The notes under the pieces were generated by a model. It worked only from the letters and a program-made list of their open reading frames with translations, was not told the DNA's origin and searched no databases. A DNA stretch of 64,000 nucleotides from Anaerohabitans sp964387285 (GTDB taxonomy: Bacteria; Zhuqueibacterota; Zhuqueibacteria; Residuimicrobiales; Residuimicrobiaceae), in assembly GCA_964387285.1 (NCBI GenBank), contig CAYLWO010000004.1, positions 1 through 64,000 of the forward strand, read 5' to 3'. Shown piece by piece: positions 52,682-61,348 of the stretch. How positions within the stretch are numbered: position 1 is the first letter of the stretch; every line of letters starts with the position of its first letter. Both the position numbers and the translations under genes were made by a program.

Positions 52682-54451
52682 TTATCTCCCCATCATGATG
52701 TCAAATTCAACTCGGCTGTGATCATGAAGCGCCACAGAACTGTCTAACAATTGGGGGACCTTTTCACCCCAGGATAACACGATCAAATCCTCGGGATCCA
52801 TCTGTCGGGATAAAAGATATTCTTTTACGCATTCCGTCCGTTTACGGGATAACTCTAGATTTGTGTAAAAATTATTTGCATCATCCGAGTAACCGCGCAC
52901 CACCAGCTTGACCGATTTTTTTTCAAAATGACGCAACAGATTTAACACAGCCTCCAACTTGGTTGTCTGATCAGGGGCAAATTGGGTTTGCATGGGAGCA
53001 AAGAGCACGGCATTTTCGCGTAAAAAGCTGCGCACCTCGATCAATTCGCGGTCATTTAACACAACCAAATTGTTGGTCACGACGCGCACGCCGGGAATAT
53101 CGCTGATCAACAGACCCATCTCGCGCTTGACCTGCTGCGACGGCACATAGCCGTGCAATATCACCTGGTCCTTTTCGACGACAAAGGCAGGCTTGAAATA
53201 TTTAACGCTGTCGTAGCCGGACATGCGCCGCTGCAACTGCAACGCGATTTCTTCCGGTTTGACGTCCGTAATCAAAACATCCAGTCGATTGTCCACCGCC
53301 TGCACATCCGGGACACCCTTGATGAGCTCTTCAATGCGCATCTTGCTTTCAAAGGTGTTCACCCGACCGGTCAGCAACACCCGGTTGTCTCTTACATGAA
53401 TATCGACATTTTGTTCACGATACCATGGCGCTGCTTCCAACTCCATGGCAATCTCGTTTTTCATTTTATAATCGCGTACGAGCCTTGGTCCAAATAAAAG
53501 GCCCATAACCAATGCCGTGATAAAAATCACCGTCAAAACCAGATACAGCAAATAAGGGCGATGACGCTTTTGTTTTTTTACTTCTTCCTCTTCGGCCACA
53601 TCCATGCGAGTGATGAAATGACCGAGTATCTCGGAGACGCCGCTTAACATGGTCGCGTCGCCGTTGAAGGAACGCAATTCCCGATGATAAGCGTTATGGA
53701 TCCGCCGATCCAGACGCTTCAAAGCGTCATTAAACGTCGGCGGCTGAAATCCGGTGACGACAATGGCGAGATAGGAATAGCGCCCCAGCTCGAGTATGAT
53801 CTTGGCGTCGCCGTAATGTATTTCATCCAGGTCCTGTTCCTCACTTCGGAAGGCTTGTGCGACAAAATCACGAATAGCGGTCAACATGCCGCTGATTAAA
53901 TCCCGATCCACCGACTCGGACATCTCTTCAGCGGAAACATGTGCAATCAACAGGCCGGTTTCCTTGTGAATCAAAAAAATCTGACGAATCTGAAACGGCA
54001 GCGCGTGATGCACCAGCAGTTGATTTTTGTCAACCCCCATGAGCCTGGCGCGCATCCAGGTCGGCAAAAACGACTTGATGATGGTCTCCTCAATGCGTTT
54101 GTTCACTGAGGAGAATTGCGCCTTCATGGCCTCGGCCACCGATCGACGAATCGTTTTACCGATAACCGGATAGAGCGCATCGACGACATCGTCATGGGTC
54201 TCAGCCACCTGCGTGCGAATGGCGTCGGCCATGACCGGCGACAAGATGTCAGCCATGTCCTCCTTGGCATTGCTGACCTTGCGCTCCAATAGATCGGTAA
54301 AAATAGGATCCAATGAGCCGAGCATGGCGTCTTTATCGCCTACGCGCGCTTTTATTTCCTGCAATTCCTGGCGCAGACGTTCGACGTTGTAATCGGCGCC
54401 TAAAATCAGTTCGCGCAACAGCGCGAGCTCTTTGTCTTCCTTTTGGCTCAT
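52682..54451 (-). CDS. Inner-membrane fusion protein: roadblock-like, BON x2 and OmpA domains
   Basis: The protein has 589 residues. An N-terminal helical part (1-140) contains repeated units around ADILSPVMADAIRTQVAE and VDALYPVIGKTIRRSVAEAM. Residues 155-235 (LIHKETGLLIAHVS, DRDLISGMLTAIRDFVAQAF, IILELGRYSYLAIVVTG) resemble a roadblock/LC7 (MglB-like) fold. One membrane helix lies at about 300-321. Two BON domains follow (335-395, 400-465), then an OmpA peptidoglycan-binding domain (VRGYSDD, NLELSRKRTECVKEYL, SWGEKVPQL). The first part should be cytosolic and the BON/OmpA part periplasmic. Similar architectures occur in cyanobacteria, from memory. The ATG at 54451 is 11 bases after the previous stop; its ribosome site is weak. 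Confidence 0.8.
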   Translation of the reverse strand: MSQKEDKELALLRELILGADYNVERLRQELQEIKARVGDKDAMLGSLDPIFTDLLERKVSNAKEDMADILSPVMADAIRTQVAETHDDVVDALYPVIGKTIRRSVAEAMKAQFSSVNKRIEETIIKSFLPTWMRARLMGVDKNQLLVHHALPFQIRQIFLIHKETGLLIAHVSAEEMSESVDRDLISGMLTAIRDFVAQAFRSEEQDLDEIHYGDAKIILELGRYSYLAIVVTGFQPPTFNDALKRLDRRIHNAYHRELRSFNGDATMLSGVSEILGHFITRMDVAEEEEVKKQKRHRPYLLYLVLTVIFITALVMGLLFGPRLVRDYKMKNEIAMELEAAPWYREQNVDIHVRDNRVLLTGRVNTFESKMRIEELIKGVPDVQAVDNRLDVLITDVKPEEIALQLQRRMSGYDSVKYFKPAFVVEKDQVILHGYVPSQQVKREMGLLISDIPGVRVVTNNLVVLNDRELIEVRSFLRENAVLFAPMQTQFAPDQTTKLEAVLNLLRHFEKKSVKLVVRGYSDDANNFYTNLELSRKRTECVKEYLLSRQMDPEDLIVLSWGEKVPQLLDSSVALHDHSRVEFDIMMGR

Positions 54452-54462
54452 CGAGGTTTTTC

Positions 54463-54846
54463 TCAGCCTTTCAGATACTCTTTCATAGCGCCGCTCCATT
54501 GTATCAAGGCTTGAGATATATTATCACGATCCGCTTTTACTTCCATCAGATGATCAATTTTTAAATTGACATCCTTGTCCAGCAGTTTCACCAGATCGTG
54601 CAGTTGCTGCCAATCCGCACCGGACTGCCGAAAATGTTCGTGCAGGGCGCTGAGCCTGACATTGGTTTCGTCAAGCTTTTTATCTACCTCAATGAGTTTT
54701 TCATCCAGATCACGAATGCTTTGCATGATCAGATTGACCCGGCGTTCCCATTCAGCCGATTTTTCACCAAATAGAATTTCGCGAATCTGATCTATGCTGT
54801 TGCGACGGACATCCACATCAAGCTTTTTTGATAATCGATCCTCCAT
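54463..54846 (-). CDS. Coiled-coil protein, first gene of the GTPase operon
   Basis: The protein has 127 residues, almost wholly heptad-like and charged (IMQSIRDLDEKLIEVDKKLD, LLDKDVNLKIDHLMEVKAD). The N-terminal motif DQIREILFGEKSAEWERR recurs, from memory, in small coiled-coil proteins next to OmpA genes in cyanobacteria. No membrane segment or signal is present. The ATG at 54846 follows GGAGGG by 3 bases. It precedes the membrane fusion gene by 11 bases and probably interacts with it. No enzymatic function is seen. Confidence 0.7.
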   Translation of the reverse strand: MEDRLSKKLDVDVRRNSIDQIREILFGEKSAEWERRVNLIMQSIRDLDEKLIEVDKKLDETNVRLSALHEHFRQSGADWQQLHDLVKLLDKDVNLKIDHLMEVKADRDNISQALIQWSGAMKEYLKG

Positions 54847-54888
54847 GAACCCTCCTCACTGACCGCCTCAGAGCATCCAAGCATCACC

Positions 54889-54906
54889 ATTATATGACAT
54901 TTGTCA
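54889..54906 (-). promoter_or_regulatory. Perfect -10 box and TGACA-AA-TGTCA operator-like site
   Basis: On the minus strand TATAAT (54894-54889) lies 43 bases before the ATG at 54846, and the palindrome TGACAAATGTCA (54906-54895) abuts it upstream. The -35 region (TTGTGC, spacer 19) is weak. A regulator bound to the palindrome would overlap the promoter. The rest of the divergent stretch 54847-55271 shows only an 8-base hairpin at 54971-54992. Confidence 0.4.
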
Positions 54907-55271
54907 CATTATGGCACAATATGAGGCTGGTTTTACGATAATTTCAAAACATGCTACTACTTGATTTCATTGAGCTTGAACCTGCAAGCTCATACGCCAC
55001 AGAATTCCATGTTCAATTATCGTGCCATCAGTCGCACCGAGGATGCCTGTCAGAGAGCGAGTTCGTACTTTTGATGCCGTGCAATAAATACGAAGCAACT
55101 GAATGTAATTGTTATAAATGTAAACAGAAATAATCAAGAAATCAAGCGGTAAATAAAAATTCCCTTGCAGGTTGCATAGGAAAGGGATATCTTTAATGTA
55201 ATCAAATAGGCACAACCAGGGATAAGCCGCTGCTTTAAAATTGAACACAGTGAAACAGCTAGGAATCAGAG

Positions 55272-55754
55272 ATGAAATATCTTCAATGGATTATTATTCT
55301 GGGTTTTATCGCGTACCTCGGCTATAAAATCCATCCGGCGATAAAAAAAGCCTGGAGAAAATTCAACAAGAAAAAAGAGGTGCACCATCGCATGTTGGCA
55401 GCGGTGCGCCGACGTGAGGCCGGTTTATCACGGTTTTTACAACTGGGTCAACAGGAGCAACGGGATTTGCGAGAGCAACTGGATCATGCGTGGAAAAATC
55501 TCCATGCACAATGGAAAGCCCATGCCGTTTTCAGCGGCGGTTTTTCGTTTTCTGAAAAAGGCTTGTCCCTGCAAGCGGAAGGCGACTGGAGCATCATGGC
55601 CTTTTATGATATCGCCTCTTTTGAAGAATATATGCATTGCAAGAACATTTTAGAGAGCGAAGAATTTCATGCCTTGCGCAATCACTGCGACATACGCCTG
55701 GCTATCGGGAAACGATGGCTGCAAGCGCCGGACAGCATTGCCGATCTTTTCTGA
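55272..55754 (+). CDS. Membrane-anchored hypothetical protein
   Basis: The protein has 160 residues. A single hydrophobic N-terminal helix (WIIILGFIAYLGYKI) is followed by basic residues, so the bulk may stay in the cytosol. Residues 40-90 are helical and charged; residues 100-160 end in IASFEEYMHCKNILESEEFH and RLAIGKRWLQAPDSIADLF. No family is recognised. It is divergent from the GTPase operon across 425 bases and convergent with the zinc-ribbon gene, 13 bases away. Context gives no clear hint of function. Confidence 0.55.
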   Translation: MKYLQWIIILGFIAYLGYKIHPAIKKAWRKFNKKKEVHHRMLAAVRRREAGLSRFLQLGQQEQRDLREQLDHAWKNLHAQWKAHAVFSGGFSFSEKGLSLQAEGDWSIMAFYDIASFEEYMHCKNILESEEFHALRNHCDIRLAIGKRWLQAPDSIADLF

Positions 55755-55767
55755 TCTAAGCTTACTC

Positions 55768-56043
55768 TTATTTCTTGAATAACGCTTCCAGTTTCTTGCG
55801 CGCTTCATCTGCCGCATTGGTCTTTTTTACTTCCACCAATGGTTCAAAATAATCACAAAAATTCGCGATCTCTTTATCGCGCACCAGGTCCGCCTGTGAT
55901 TCACGACATTCGTGATAGGCCACTTTGTCATAAAAACGACAATTCAAGCAACAACGCAAATAGCTGTCGCAACGCGGACAGGTGTCCTGGCGAAACACCT
56001 TCCGGTCCATGACAATTTCAAATTGGCATTTAAAACATTTCAT
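55768..56043 (-). CDS. Small zinc-ribbon hypothetical protein
   Basis: The protein has 91 residues. MKCFKCQFEI, DTCPRCDSYLRCCLNCRFY and ECRESQADLV hold at least eight Cys in CxxC arrangements, so one or two zinc ribbons are likely. NFCDYFEPL is near the middle, and a charged helix ends the protein (EARKKLEALFKK). Similar small proteins are widespread in FCB genomes with no known role. The start overlaps the yigZ stop by 4 bases, so the pair is translationally coupled. Confidence 0.75.
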   Translation of the reverse strand: MKCFKCQFEIVMDRKVFRQDTCPRCDSYLRCCLNCRFYDKVAYHECRESQADLVRDKEIANFCDYFEPLVEVKKTNAADEARKKLEALFKK

Positions 56044-56654
56044 GACGATAACCTTGTTTTTATTTTAGCGTTTGAATGTTCAACGAGCTGATGTTGAAAA
56101 GCATCCGCCAGGCTTTTGCGGATCTGCACCAGCATGGTAATATTTTGATCATAGGCGACATTGAGAATTTTTCCACAACATTTTTCGGTCTGGTTCTGCA
56201 CCAGGCCGTAATACTCGTAGGGCAGCGTCAGCTCCAGGTCATCCACGAGCCACACTTCGCGTCGTCCGGCCTGAGCCAGTGCCTCGTTCGCGGCCTGGCT
56301 GTAAGCTCTGGCCAGTCCGCCGGCGCCCAGTTTTACACCGCCAAAATAGCGCGTTACCACCAACAAAGCATCTGTGATTTCAGCCGAGGTCAAAGCCAGG
56401 AGGATCGGCCGTCCGGCTGTGCCGGAGGGTTCGCCGTCATCTGAAAAACGGCTGATCTCCTGAACCCCAAAACCCAGGCGATAGGCGAAACAGTGGTGTG
56501 TGGCGTCATAATCATTTTTACGAATGAGCGTCAAGGCCGCTTCCGCCTGCTCGCGGTTTTGTACGGACTGCACGCGGCCGATAAAGCGCGAGCCCTTGAT
56601 TTTCAATTCAGCGGTCGCAGCGCGCTGAATGGCATGATACGCATCTTGTTCCAT
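56040..56654 (-). CDS. yigZ: YigZ/IMPACT family protein
   Basis: The protein has 204 residues. The UPF0029 N-terminal domain shows ELKIKGSRFIGRVQSVQNREQ, DYDATHHCFAYRLG and FSDDGEPSGTAGRPIL, then YFGGVKLGAGGLARAYSQAA, the classical signature. The smaller C-terminal domain follows (LPYEYYGLVQNQ). The family is universal and related to eukaryotic IMPACT, which affects GCN2 signalling; the bacterial function is unsettled. It is followed by the overlapping zinc-ribbon gene. A 284-base gap to the right holds the 152-bp repeat and a terminator. Confidence 0.9.
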   Translation of the reverse strand: MEQDAYHAIQRAATAELKIKGSRFIGRVQSVQNREQAEAALTLIRKNDYDATHHCFAYRLGFGVQEISRFSDDGEPSGTAGRPILLALTSAEITDALLVVTRYFGGVKLGAGGLARAYSQAANEALAQAGRREVWLVDDLELTLPYEYYGLVQNQTEKCCGKILNVAYDQNITMLVQIRKSLADAFQHQLVEHSNAKIKTRLSS

Positions 56655-56728
56655 ATCCTGGCGTCGATTATAATGGTTGGAATAAATGTAAGGAAAAAAA
56701 ACACGGCAAGCAATGGTTAATCAAGCGG

Positions 56729-56880
56729 AGGTTGTCTAAAAAGTTCGATTTTCTCAATCTTGATTTGGCAAGCGGCCTTGTAGAAAAATTCGTAACTGAC
56801 GTAAAAACAGTTCGCTGATAGATTCCTCACCCGCTAAAGCGGGTTCGGAATGACACGCTTCCGTTACTTTTTGGACACCT
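56729..56880 (+). repeat. 152-bp MITE-like dispersed repeat, copy 2
   Basis: It begins AGGTTGTCTAAAAAGT and ends ACTTTTTGGACACCT, imperfect inverted ends. The interior ATAGATTCCTCACCCGCTAA with CCCGCTAAAGCGGG is the same as in copy 1 at 16859-17010, and the length is identical. It lies upstream of yigZ and downstream of the acyl-CoA dehydrogenase. Confidence 0.8.
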
Positions 56881-56905
56881 CTACGAAAAAGGCTTGTACG
56901 ACGAT

Positions 56906-56933
56906 AAAAAAAAAAGCCCGAACGAGTCGGGCT
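56906..56933 (-). terminator. Rho-independent terminator after the fab/acyl-CoA dehydrogenase operon
   Basis: On the minus strand AGCCCGA-CTCGT-TCGGGCT is followed by a run of about nine T, directly after the stop at 56939. It ends the operon that enters from the right edge. Confidence 0.88.
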
Positions 56934-56938
56934 TTAAA

Positions 56939-58093
56939 CTACAGGCTGGCGCTTTGCTTAATCACATGCCGCGCAATGACGCTGCGTTGGATTTGGTTGG
57001 TGCCCTCATAAATCTGCGTAATCTTGGCATCGCGCATATATTTTTCGATGGGATAATCCTTCATATAGCCATAGCCGCCGAAAATCTGCACCGCATCGGT
57101 GCTGACTTTCATCGCCACGTCGCCGGCCAAGACCTTGCACATGGCGGATTCGCGGGCGTAATCTTTTTCTCCGCTGTCGATCATGCGCGCGGTAGCGTAC
57201 ACGAGTGCGCGCACCGCTTCGATTTCAGTAGCCATGTCCGCCAGCATGAATTGAATAGCCTGGAACGAAGCGATGCTGACGCCGAACTGGTGCCGGGTGC
57301 GAGCATATTTCACGGCGTGATCAAAAGCGCCCGTAGCGATGCCCAAAGCCTGCGCCGCCACTCCGGGCCGGGATTTGTCCAGCGTTTTCATGGCGACCAT
57401 AAATCCCTGTCCTTCTTTGCCGAGCAGGTTGGCTTTGGGGATTCGGCAATCCTGAAACACCACCTCGCAGGTGGCAGAGGCGCGAATGCCCATCTTGTCC
57501 TCTTTTTTGCCGTAAATGAGGCCGGGCGTGCCGTCCTCGACGATAAAAGCGGAAGCGCCGCGACTGCCGCGGGAAGGATCCGTTGAAGCGATCACGGTAT
57601 AATATTTGGCCACGCCGCCGTTGGTGATAAAATGTTTGGTGCCGTTCAACACATAATAGTCGCCGTCCGCTTTGGCAGTGGTTTGAATGGCGCCGGCGTC
57701 GGAACCGGCTTCCGGCTCTGTAAGACAAAAGGCGGCCAGCGCTTCTCCGCTGGCGATTTTAGGCAGAAACCTTTTCTTTTGTTCATCGTTGCCGCTGATG
57801 AGGATGGGATAGGATCCCAAAGCCGAGCCGGCCAACGCCAGGGCGATGCCGCCGCAAGCTTTGGAAAACTCTTCGGTCACCAGCACCAGACTCATGACGC
57901 CGCCATCCATGCCGTCATACTCGGCGGGGATCCACAAACGGAAAAAATCCATACGCGCCATCTCTTTGACCACCGGCCAGGGGAATTCGGCCTTTTGGTC
58001 ATATTCCAGAGCGACGGGCGCGATTTTACCCTGGCTGAATTCGCGCGCGAGATCGCGCAAAGCTTGTTGTTCTTCGGTCAGGTAATAGTTCAT
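56939..58093 (-). CDS. Acyl-CoA dehydrogenase (short-chain type)
   Basis: The protein has 384 residues and is an FAD enzyme that forms trans-2-enoyl-CoA. CLTEPEAGSDAGAIQTTA and the KHFITNGGVAKYY strand contact the flavin. The C-terminal region holds DAVQIFGGYGYMKDYPIEKYMRDAK and IYEGTNQIQRSVIARH, where the Glu before GTNQ is the catalytic base of short- and medium-chain enzymes. The ATG at 58093 is 16 bases after the rnc stop. Its presence at the end of the fatty-acid synthesis operon is uncommon; whether it belongs to beta-oxidation or a butyryl-CoA route is open. Confidence 0.93.
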   Translation of the reverse strand: MNYYLTEEQQALRDLAREFSQGKIAPVALEYDQKAEFPWPVVKEMARMDFFRLWIPAEYDGMDGGVMSLVLVTEEFSKACGGIALALAGSALGSYPILISGNDEQKKRFLPKIASGEALAAFCLTEPEAGSDAGAIQTTAKADGDYYVLNGTKHFITNGGVAKYYTVIASTDPSRGSRGASAFIVEDGTPGLIYGKKEDKMGIRASATCEVVFQDCRIPKANLLGKEGQGFMVAMKTLDKSRPGVAAQALGIATGAFDHAVKYARTRHQFGVSIASFQAIQFMLADMATEIEAVRALVYATARMIDSGEKDYARESAMCKVLAGDVAMKVSTDAVQIFGGYGYMKDYPIEKYMRDAKITQIYEGTNQIQRSVIARHVIKQSASL

Positions 58094-58109
58094 TTTTTGG
58101 TTCCTTTAT

Positions 58110-58865
58110 TTATAGGATGTTGATTCTCAGCATCGCTTCTTTGGCCGCCATCTGCTCGGCCAGTTTCTTGGAGCGGCCGGAGCCCAGTCCTTTTTTTTCT
58201 CCATTGATGAGCACGGCCACGGTGAACAATTTGTTATGATCCGGTCCCTGTTCGCTCTGCACCATATAAATCGGGCCATTGAGATTTTCACGCTGGCAGT
58301 ATTCCAGCAGAGAGCTTTTATGATTCTGCATGGTCCCTTCTGCCAACAGATCATCCAATGTTTCGGCAATATGTTCAAAAATGATGCGTCGGGAAACCTC
58401 CAGGCCGCCATCCAGATAGATGGCGCCCAGGAGCGCTTCCAGTGCATCAGAAAGAATGGACACGCGGTTGCGACCGCCCGCTTTTTCTTCCGCCTCATTC
58501 ATCAACAGGTAATCGCCGAGGTTGAATTTACGCGCCACACGCGCCAGGCTGGCGCGATTGACCAGCAGCGATTTATAGTTGGTGAGCACCCCCTCCTCTT
58601 CATCGGCAAATTTGTTATAGAGATACTCAGTAACCAGCAAGCCCAGAACCGAATCGCCCAACAGTTCCAACCGTTCATTGGAAGCCAACCGTTCCTCTCC
58701 GCTTACAACGAGATAGGAGCGGTGCTTGAGAGCATGTTTGAGAAGTTCCGGATTATTAAAGTGGTAGTCAAGACGCCGACACAATTCGTTGGCATCCGGC
58801 GTCGGCTTTAGGCCGGTCCTGCCCAACAATTTGTTGATCAGGTTTTGAAAAAGAGGAACAGCCAT
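58110..58865 (-). CDS. rnc: Ribonuclease III
   Basis: The protein has 251 residues and cuts double-stranded RNA in rRNA and mRNA processing. The catalytic signature is NERLELLGDSVLGLLVTEYL, with the second acidic cluster in SILSDALEALLGAIYLDGG. A C-terminal dsRNA-binding domain follows (SSLLEYCQRENLNGPIYMV to KKLAEQMAAKEAML). The start is 2 bases after the fabF stop. The order acpP-fabF-rnc is conserved in many bacteria. Confidence 0.95.
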   Translation of the reverse strand: MAVPLFQNLINKLLGRTGLKPTPDANELCRRLDYHFNNPELLKHALKHRSYLVVSGEERLASNERLELLGDSVLGLLVTEYLYNKFADEEEGVLTNYKSLLVNRASLARVARKFNLGDYLLMNEAEEKAGGRNRVSILSDALEALLGAIYLDGGLEVSRRIIFEHIAETLDDLLAEGTMQNHKSSLLEYCQRENLNGPIYMVQSEQGPDHNKLFTVAVLINGEKKGLGSGRSKKLAEQMAAKEAMLRINIL

Positions 58866-58867
58866 TT

Positions 58868-60112
58868 TTATTCTTTGAATTTTTTAATCGCCAGCGTCAC
58901 ATTGTGACCGCCGAATCCGAAGGAATTGGACAGGGCCAAATTTATTTTCCGCTCCACCGCCGTATTAGGCGTATAGTTGAGATCGCATTCCGGGTCCGGA
59001 GTGTCATAATTGATGGTGGGATGAATTTTTTCGTTCTTGATGCATAGGATCGTGGCAATGGCCTCTGCCGCGCCCGAAGCGCCGAGAAGATGCCCGACCA
59101 TGGATTTGGTGGAACTGATCGCCAATTGGTATGCGTGGTCGCCAAATGCGCGTTTGATAGCCAGTGTTTCGGTTTTATCATTTAAAGGAGTCGAGGTGCC
59201 GTGCGCGTTGATATAATCGACCTGTTGCGGCGTCGCACCGGCCTGTCGCAGGGCTATTTGCATGGCGCGCAGAGCGCCGTCGCCGGTTTCATCCGGCGCC
59301 GTGATGTGATAGGCATCGCCGGTAAATCCGGCGCCGACCAACTCGGCATAAATTTGTGCGCCGCGTTGCCGCGCGTGTTCCAGTTCTTCCAGCATCAGCA
59401 AACCGCTGCCTTCGCCCATGACAAAGCCGTCGCGATGCAGATCGAACGGCCGACTGGCGTGCAACGGATCTTCATTGCGCGTCGACAAGGCGCGCAGCGA
59501 ATTAAAGGCGGCTGTACCGATCGGGGTGATCGGCGCTTCGCTGCCGCCGGCAAGGACCGCTATGGCGTCGCCGAAACGAATGTGATTCCACGCCGCACCG
59601 ATGGCATGTGCAGCGGAGGCGCAAGCGGAGACGGTGGCATAGTTAACGCCTTTGAGGCCGTACTGAATGGAAATTTGACCGGCCGCGATATCCGGAATCA
59701 GCATGGGAATGAGAAAAGGACTGATGCGGCCGGGACCTTTTTCAAGCAGCACCGCGCACTCTTTTTCAAAAGTCTGCATGCCGCCGATGCCGGAACCCAC
59801 GATAACGCCGATCTGCGTCCGGTCTTCCTTGGCAAGATCCAGGGCAGAATCTTCCATCGCCTTATGTGCAGCGATCATGGCGAACTGGGTGAAGCGGTCC
59901 ATGCGTCGCGCTTCCTTGCGGTCGATGAATTGGCCGATATCCAGATCCTTGATCTCGCCGGCAAACTTGGTGTCGTGACGAGTTGCGTCAAAAAGCGTTA
60001 TTGCGGAAATGCCGCTTTTTCCAGCCAGCAAATTGGCCCAATAATCCTCCAGGGTGTGCCCCAGGGGGCTGACAATGCCCATACCCGTAACAACGACGCG
60101 TTTGGCTTGCAT
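58868..60112 (-). CDS. fabF: Beta-ketoacyl-ACP synthase II
   Basis: The protein has 414 residues and elongates acyl-ACP with malonyl-ACP. RVVVTGMGIVSPLGH opens it. The active-site Cys lies in VSACASAAHAIG, with His residues in INAHGTSTPLND and SMVGHLLGASGA; NSFGFGGHNVTL ends the fold. The ATG at 60112 follows GAGGAG; the four extra codons upstream are not needed. It lies 118 bases after acpP and is tightly linked to rnc. Confidence 0.96.
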   Translation of the reverse strand: MQAKRVVVTGMGIVSPLGHTLEDYWANLLAGKSGISAITLFDATRHDTKFAGEIKDLDIGQFIDRKEARRMDRFTQFAMIAAHKAMEDSALDLAKEDRTQIGVIVGSGIGGMQTFEKECAVLLEKGPGRISPFLIPMLIPDIAAGQISIQYGLKGVNYATVSACASAAHAIGAAWNHIRFGDAIAVLAGGSEAPITPIGTAAFNSLRALSTRNEDPLHASRPFDLHRDGFVMGEGSGLLMLEELEHARQRGAQIYAELVGAGFTGDAYHITAPDETGDGALRAMQIALRQAGATPQQVDYINAHGTSTPLNDKTETLAIKRAFGDHAYQLAISSTKSMVGHLLGASGAAEAIATILCIKNEKIHPTINYDTPDPECDLNYTPNTAVERKINLALSNSFGFGGHNVTLAIKKFKE

Positions 60113-60230
60113 GTTGCTCCTCAAACAAATGAATGAACCATCATTCTGCTACGATAAAGGGGCCTTGCCACGAACTTTTTGACAAGACCCCGGCAAATTT
60201 GCAACTAAAAAAGGTCCGGTAAATCGATCT

Positions 60231-60470
60231 TTAATTATCGCCCATTTTTTCTTTGAGATATTTGAGCGCATCGCCAACTGTGGACATTTTCTCGGCTTCG
60301 CTGTCGGGAATTTCCAGGCCGAACTCTTCCTCAAAAGCCATCACCAGCTCCACCGTGTCCAGCGAATCGGCGCCCAGATCATCGATAAACGATGCTTCCG
60401 GGGTAACCTCTTTTTCGTCGACGCCCAGTTGATCGACGATGATCTTTTTTACGCGTTCTTCAAGAGCCAT
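60231..60470 (-). CDS. acpP: Acyl carrier protein
   Basis: The protein has 79 residues, acidic and helical. The phosphopantetheine Ser is in LGADSLDTVELVM. Helices EERVKKIIVDQLGV and AEKMSTVGDALKYLKEKM complete the four-helix bundle. It carries the growing acyl chain for FabD, FabH, FabG and FabF, all encoded beside it. Confidence 0.97.
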   Translation of the reverse strand: MALEERVKKIIVDQLGVDEKEVTPEASFIDDLGADSLDTVELVMAFEEEFGLEIPDSEAEKMSTVGDALKYLKEKMGDN

Positions 60471-60529
60471 GAAAGTAACCTCCTGTTAAGATTAGGTTGT
60501 TTAAATGATTTGAATTTTCTTCTTACCTG

Positions 60530-61273
60530 TTACATCACCATGCCGCCGTCCACATGCAACACCTGGCCGGTGACATAGTCGGACAAGGGACTGGCGAGAA
60601 ACAGCACGATGTTCGCCACATCTTCAGGCATGCCCGGACGCTTGAGCGGAATGATCGTCAGGAACGCATCCTTGGCCTGCTGCGGCAGATTTTTGGTCAT
60701 GTCGCTTTCGATATAACCCGGCGCGATCGCATTGACCTGGATATTGCGTGAACCCAACTCTTTGGCAATGGATTTGGTCAGACCGATGACGCCGGCTTTG
60801 GACGCCGCATAATTGGCCTGCCCTGCGTTGCCCATGACGCCCACCACCGACGCCATGTTGATGATTTTGCCGGCGCGCTGCTTCATCATCGTCCGCGTGA
60901 CCGCCTTGATGCAATTGAATGTGCCTTTTAAATTAACCGCGATGACCGCGTCCCATTCAGACTCATCCATGCGCATGAGCAGATTATCGCGCGTAATGCC
61001 GGCGTTGTTGACCATAATGTCAATTCGGCCGAACTTTTGCAGAGTCGCTTCGACCAGTTGTTCGGCTTCAGATAATTTGCTCACATCCGCTTTTACCGCC
61101 AGGGCCTGACGTCCCAAGGCCTGCGCCTCTTGCACCGTTTGTTCGGCTGCCGCCATATCCACGTCGGACACGACCACGTCAGAGCCGGCGGCTGCCAGTT
61201 TCAGACAGCAGGCTTTGCCGATGCCGCGTCCAGCGCCGGTAATAACGGCAATTTTTTGGTTTAATTCAAGCAC
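60530..61273 (-). CDS. fabG: 3-oxoacyl-ACP reductase
   Basis: The protein has 247 residues, a short-chain dehydrogenase using NADPH. The cofactor loop is ITGAGRGIGKACC, NNAG is in IMVNNAGITRDN, and the catalytic Ser-Tyr-Lys set is NMASVVGVMGNAGQANYAAS with the Lys next. The C-terminal PLSDYVTGQVLHVDGGMVM is typical of FabG. It lies between fabD and acpP with short gaps, as in most bacteria. Confidence 0.96.
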   Translation of the reverse strand: MLELNQKIAVITGAGRGIGKACCLKLAAAGSDVVVSDVDMAAAEQTVQEAQALGRQALAVKADVSKLSEAEQLVEATLQKFGRIDIMVNNAGITRDNLLMRMDESEWDAVIAVNLKGTFNCIKAVTRTMMKQRAGKIINMASVVGVMGNAGQANYAASKAGVIGLTKSIAKELGSRNIQVNAIAPGYIESDMTKNLPQQAKDAFLTIIPLKRPGMPEDVANIVLFLASPLSDYVTGQVLHVDGGMVM

Positions 61274-61348
61274 TAAAATGCTCCCTTGGCTTTATTGACA
61301 ATATTTGCCTACAAGGCAAAACACAGAAAAATTGCGCGGCACGGCTGG

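Noticed and set aside
54951..55133. Short open frames in the divergent region upstream of the GTPase operon
   Set aside because: They have no ribosome site, no domain and overlap on both strands; left as non-coding.
59201..60136. 311-residue open frame on the plus strand
   Set aside because: It is a shadow of fabF on the opposite strand with low-complexity, His/Arg/Gln-rich translation.
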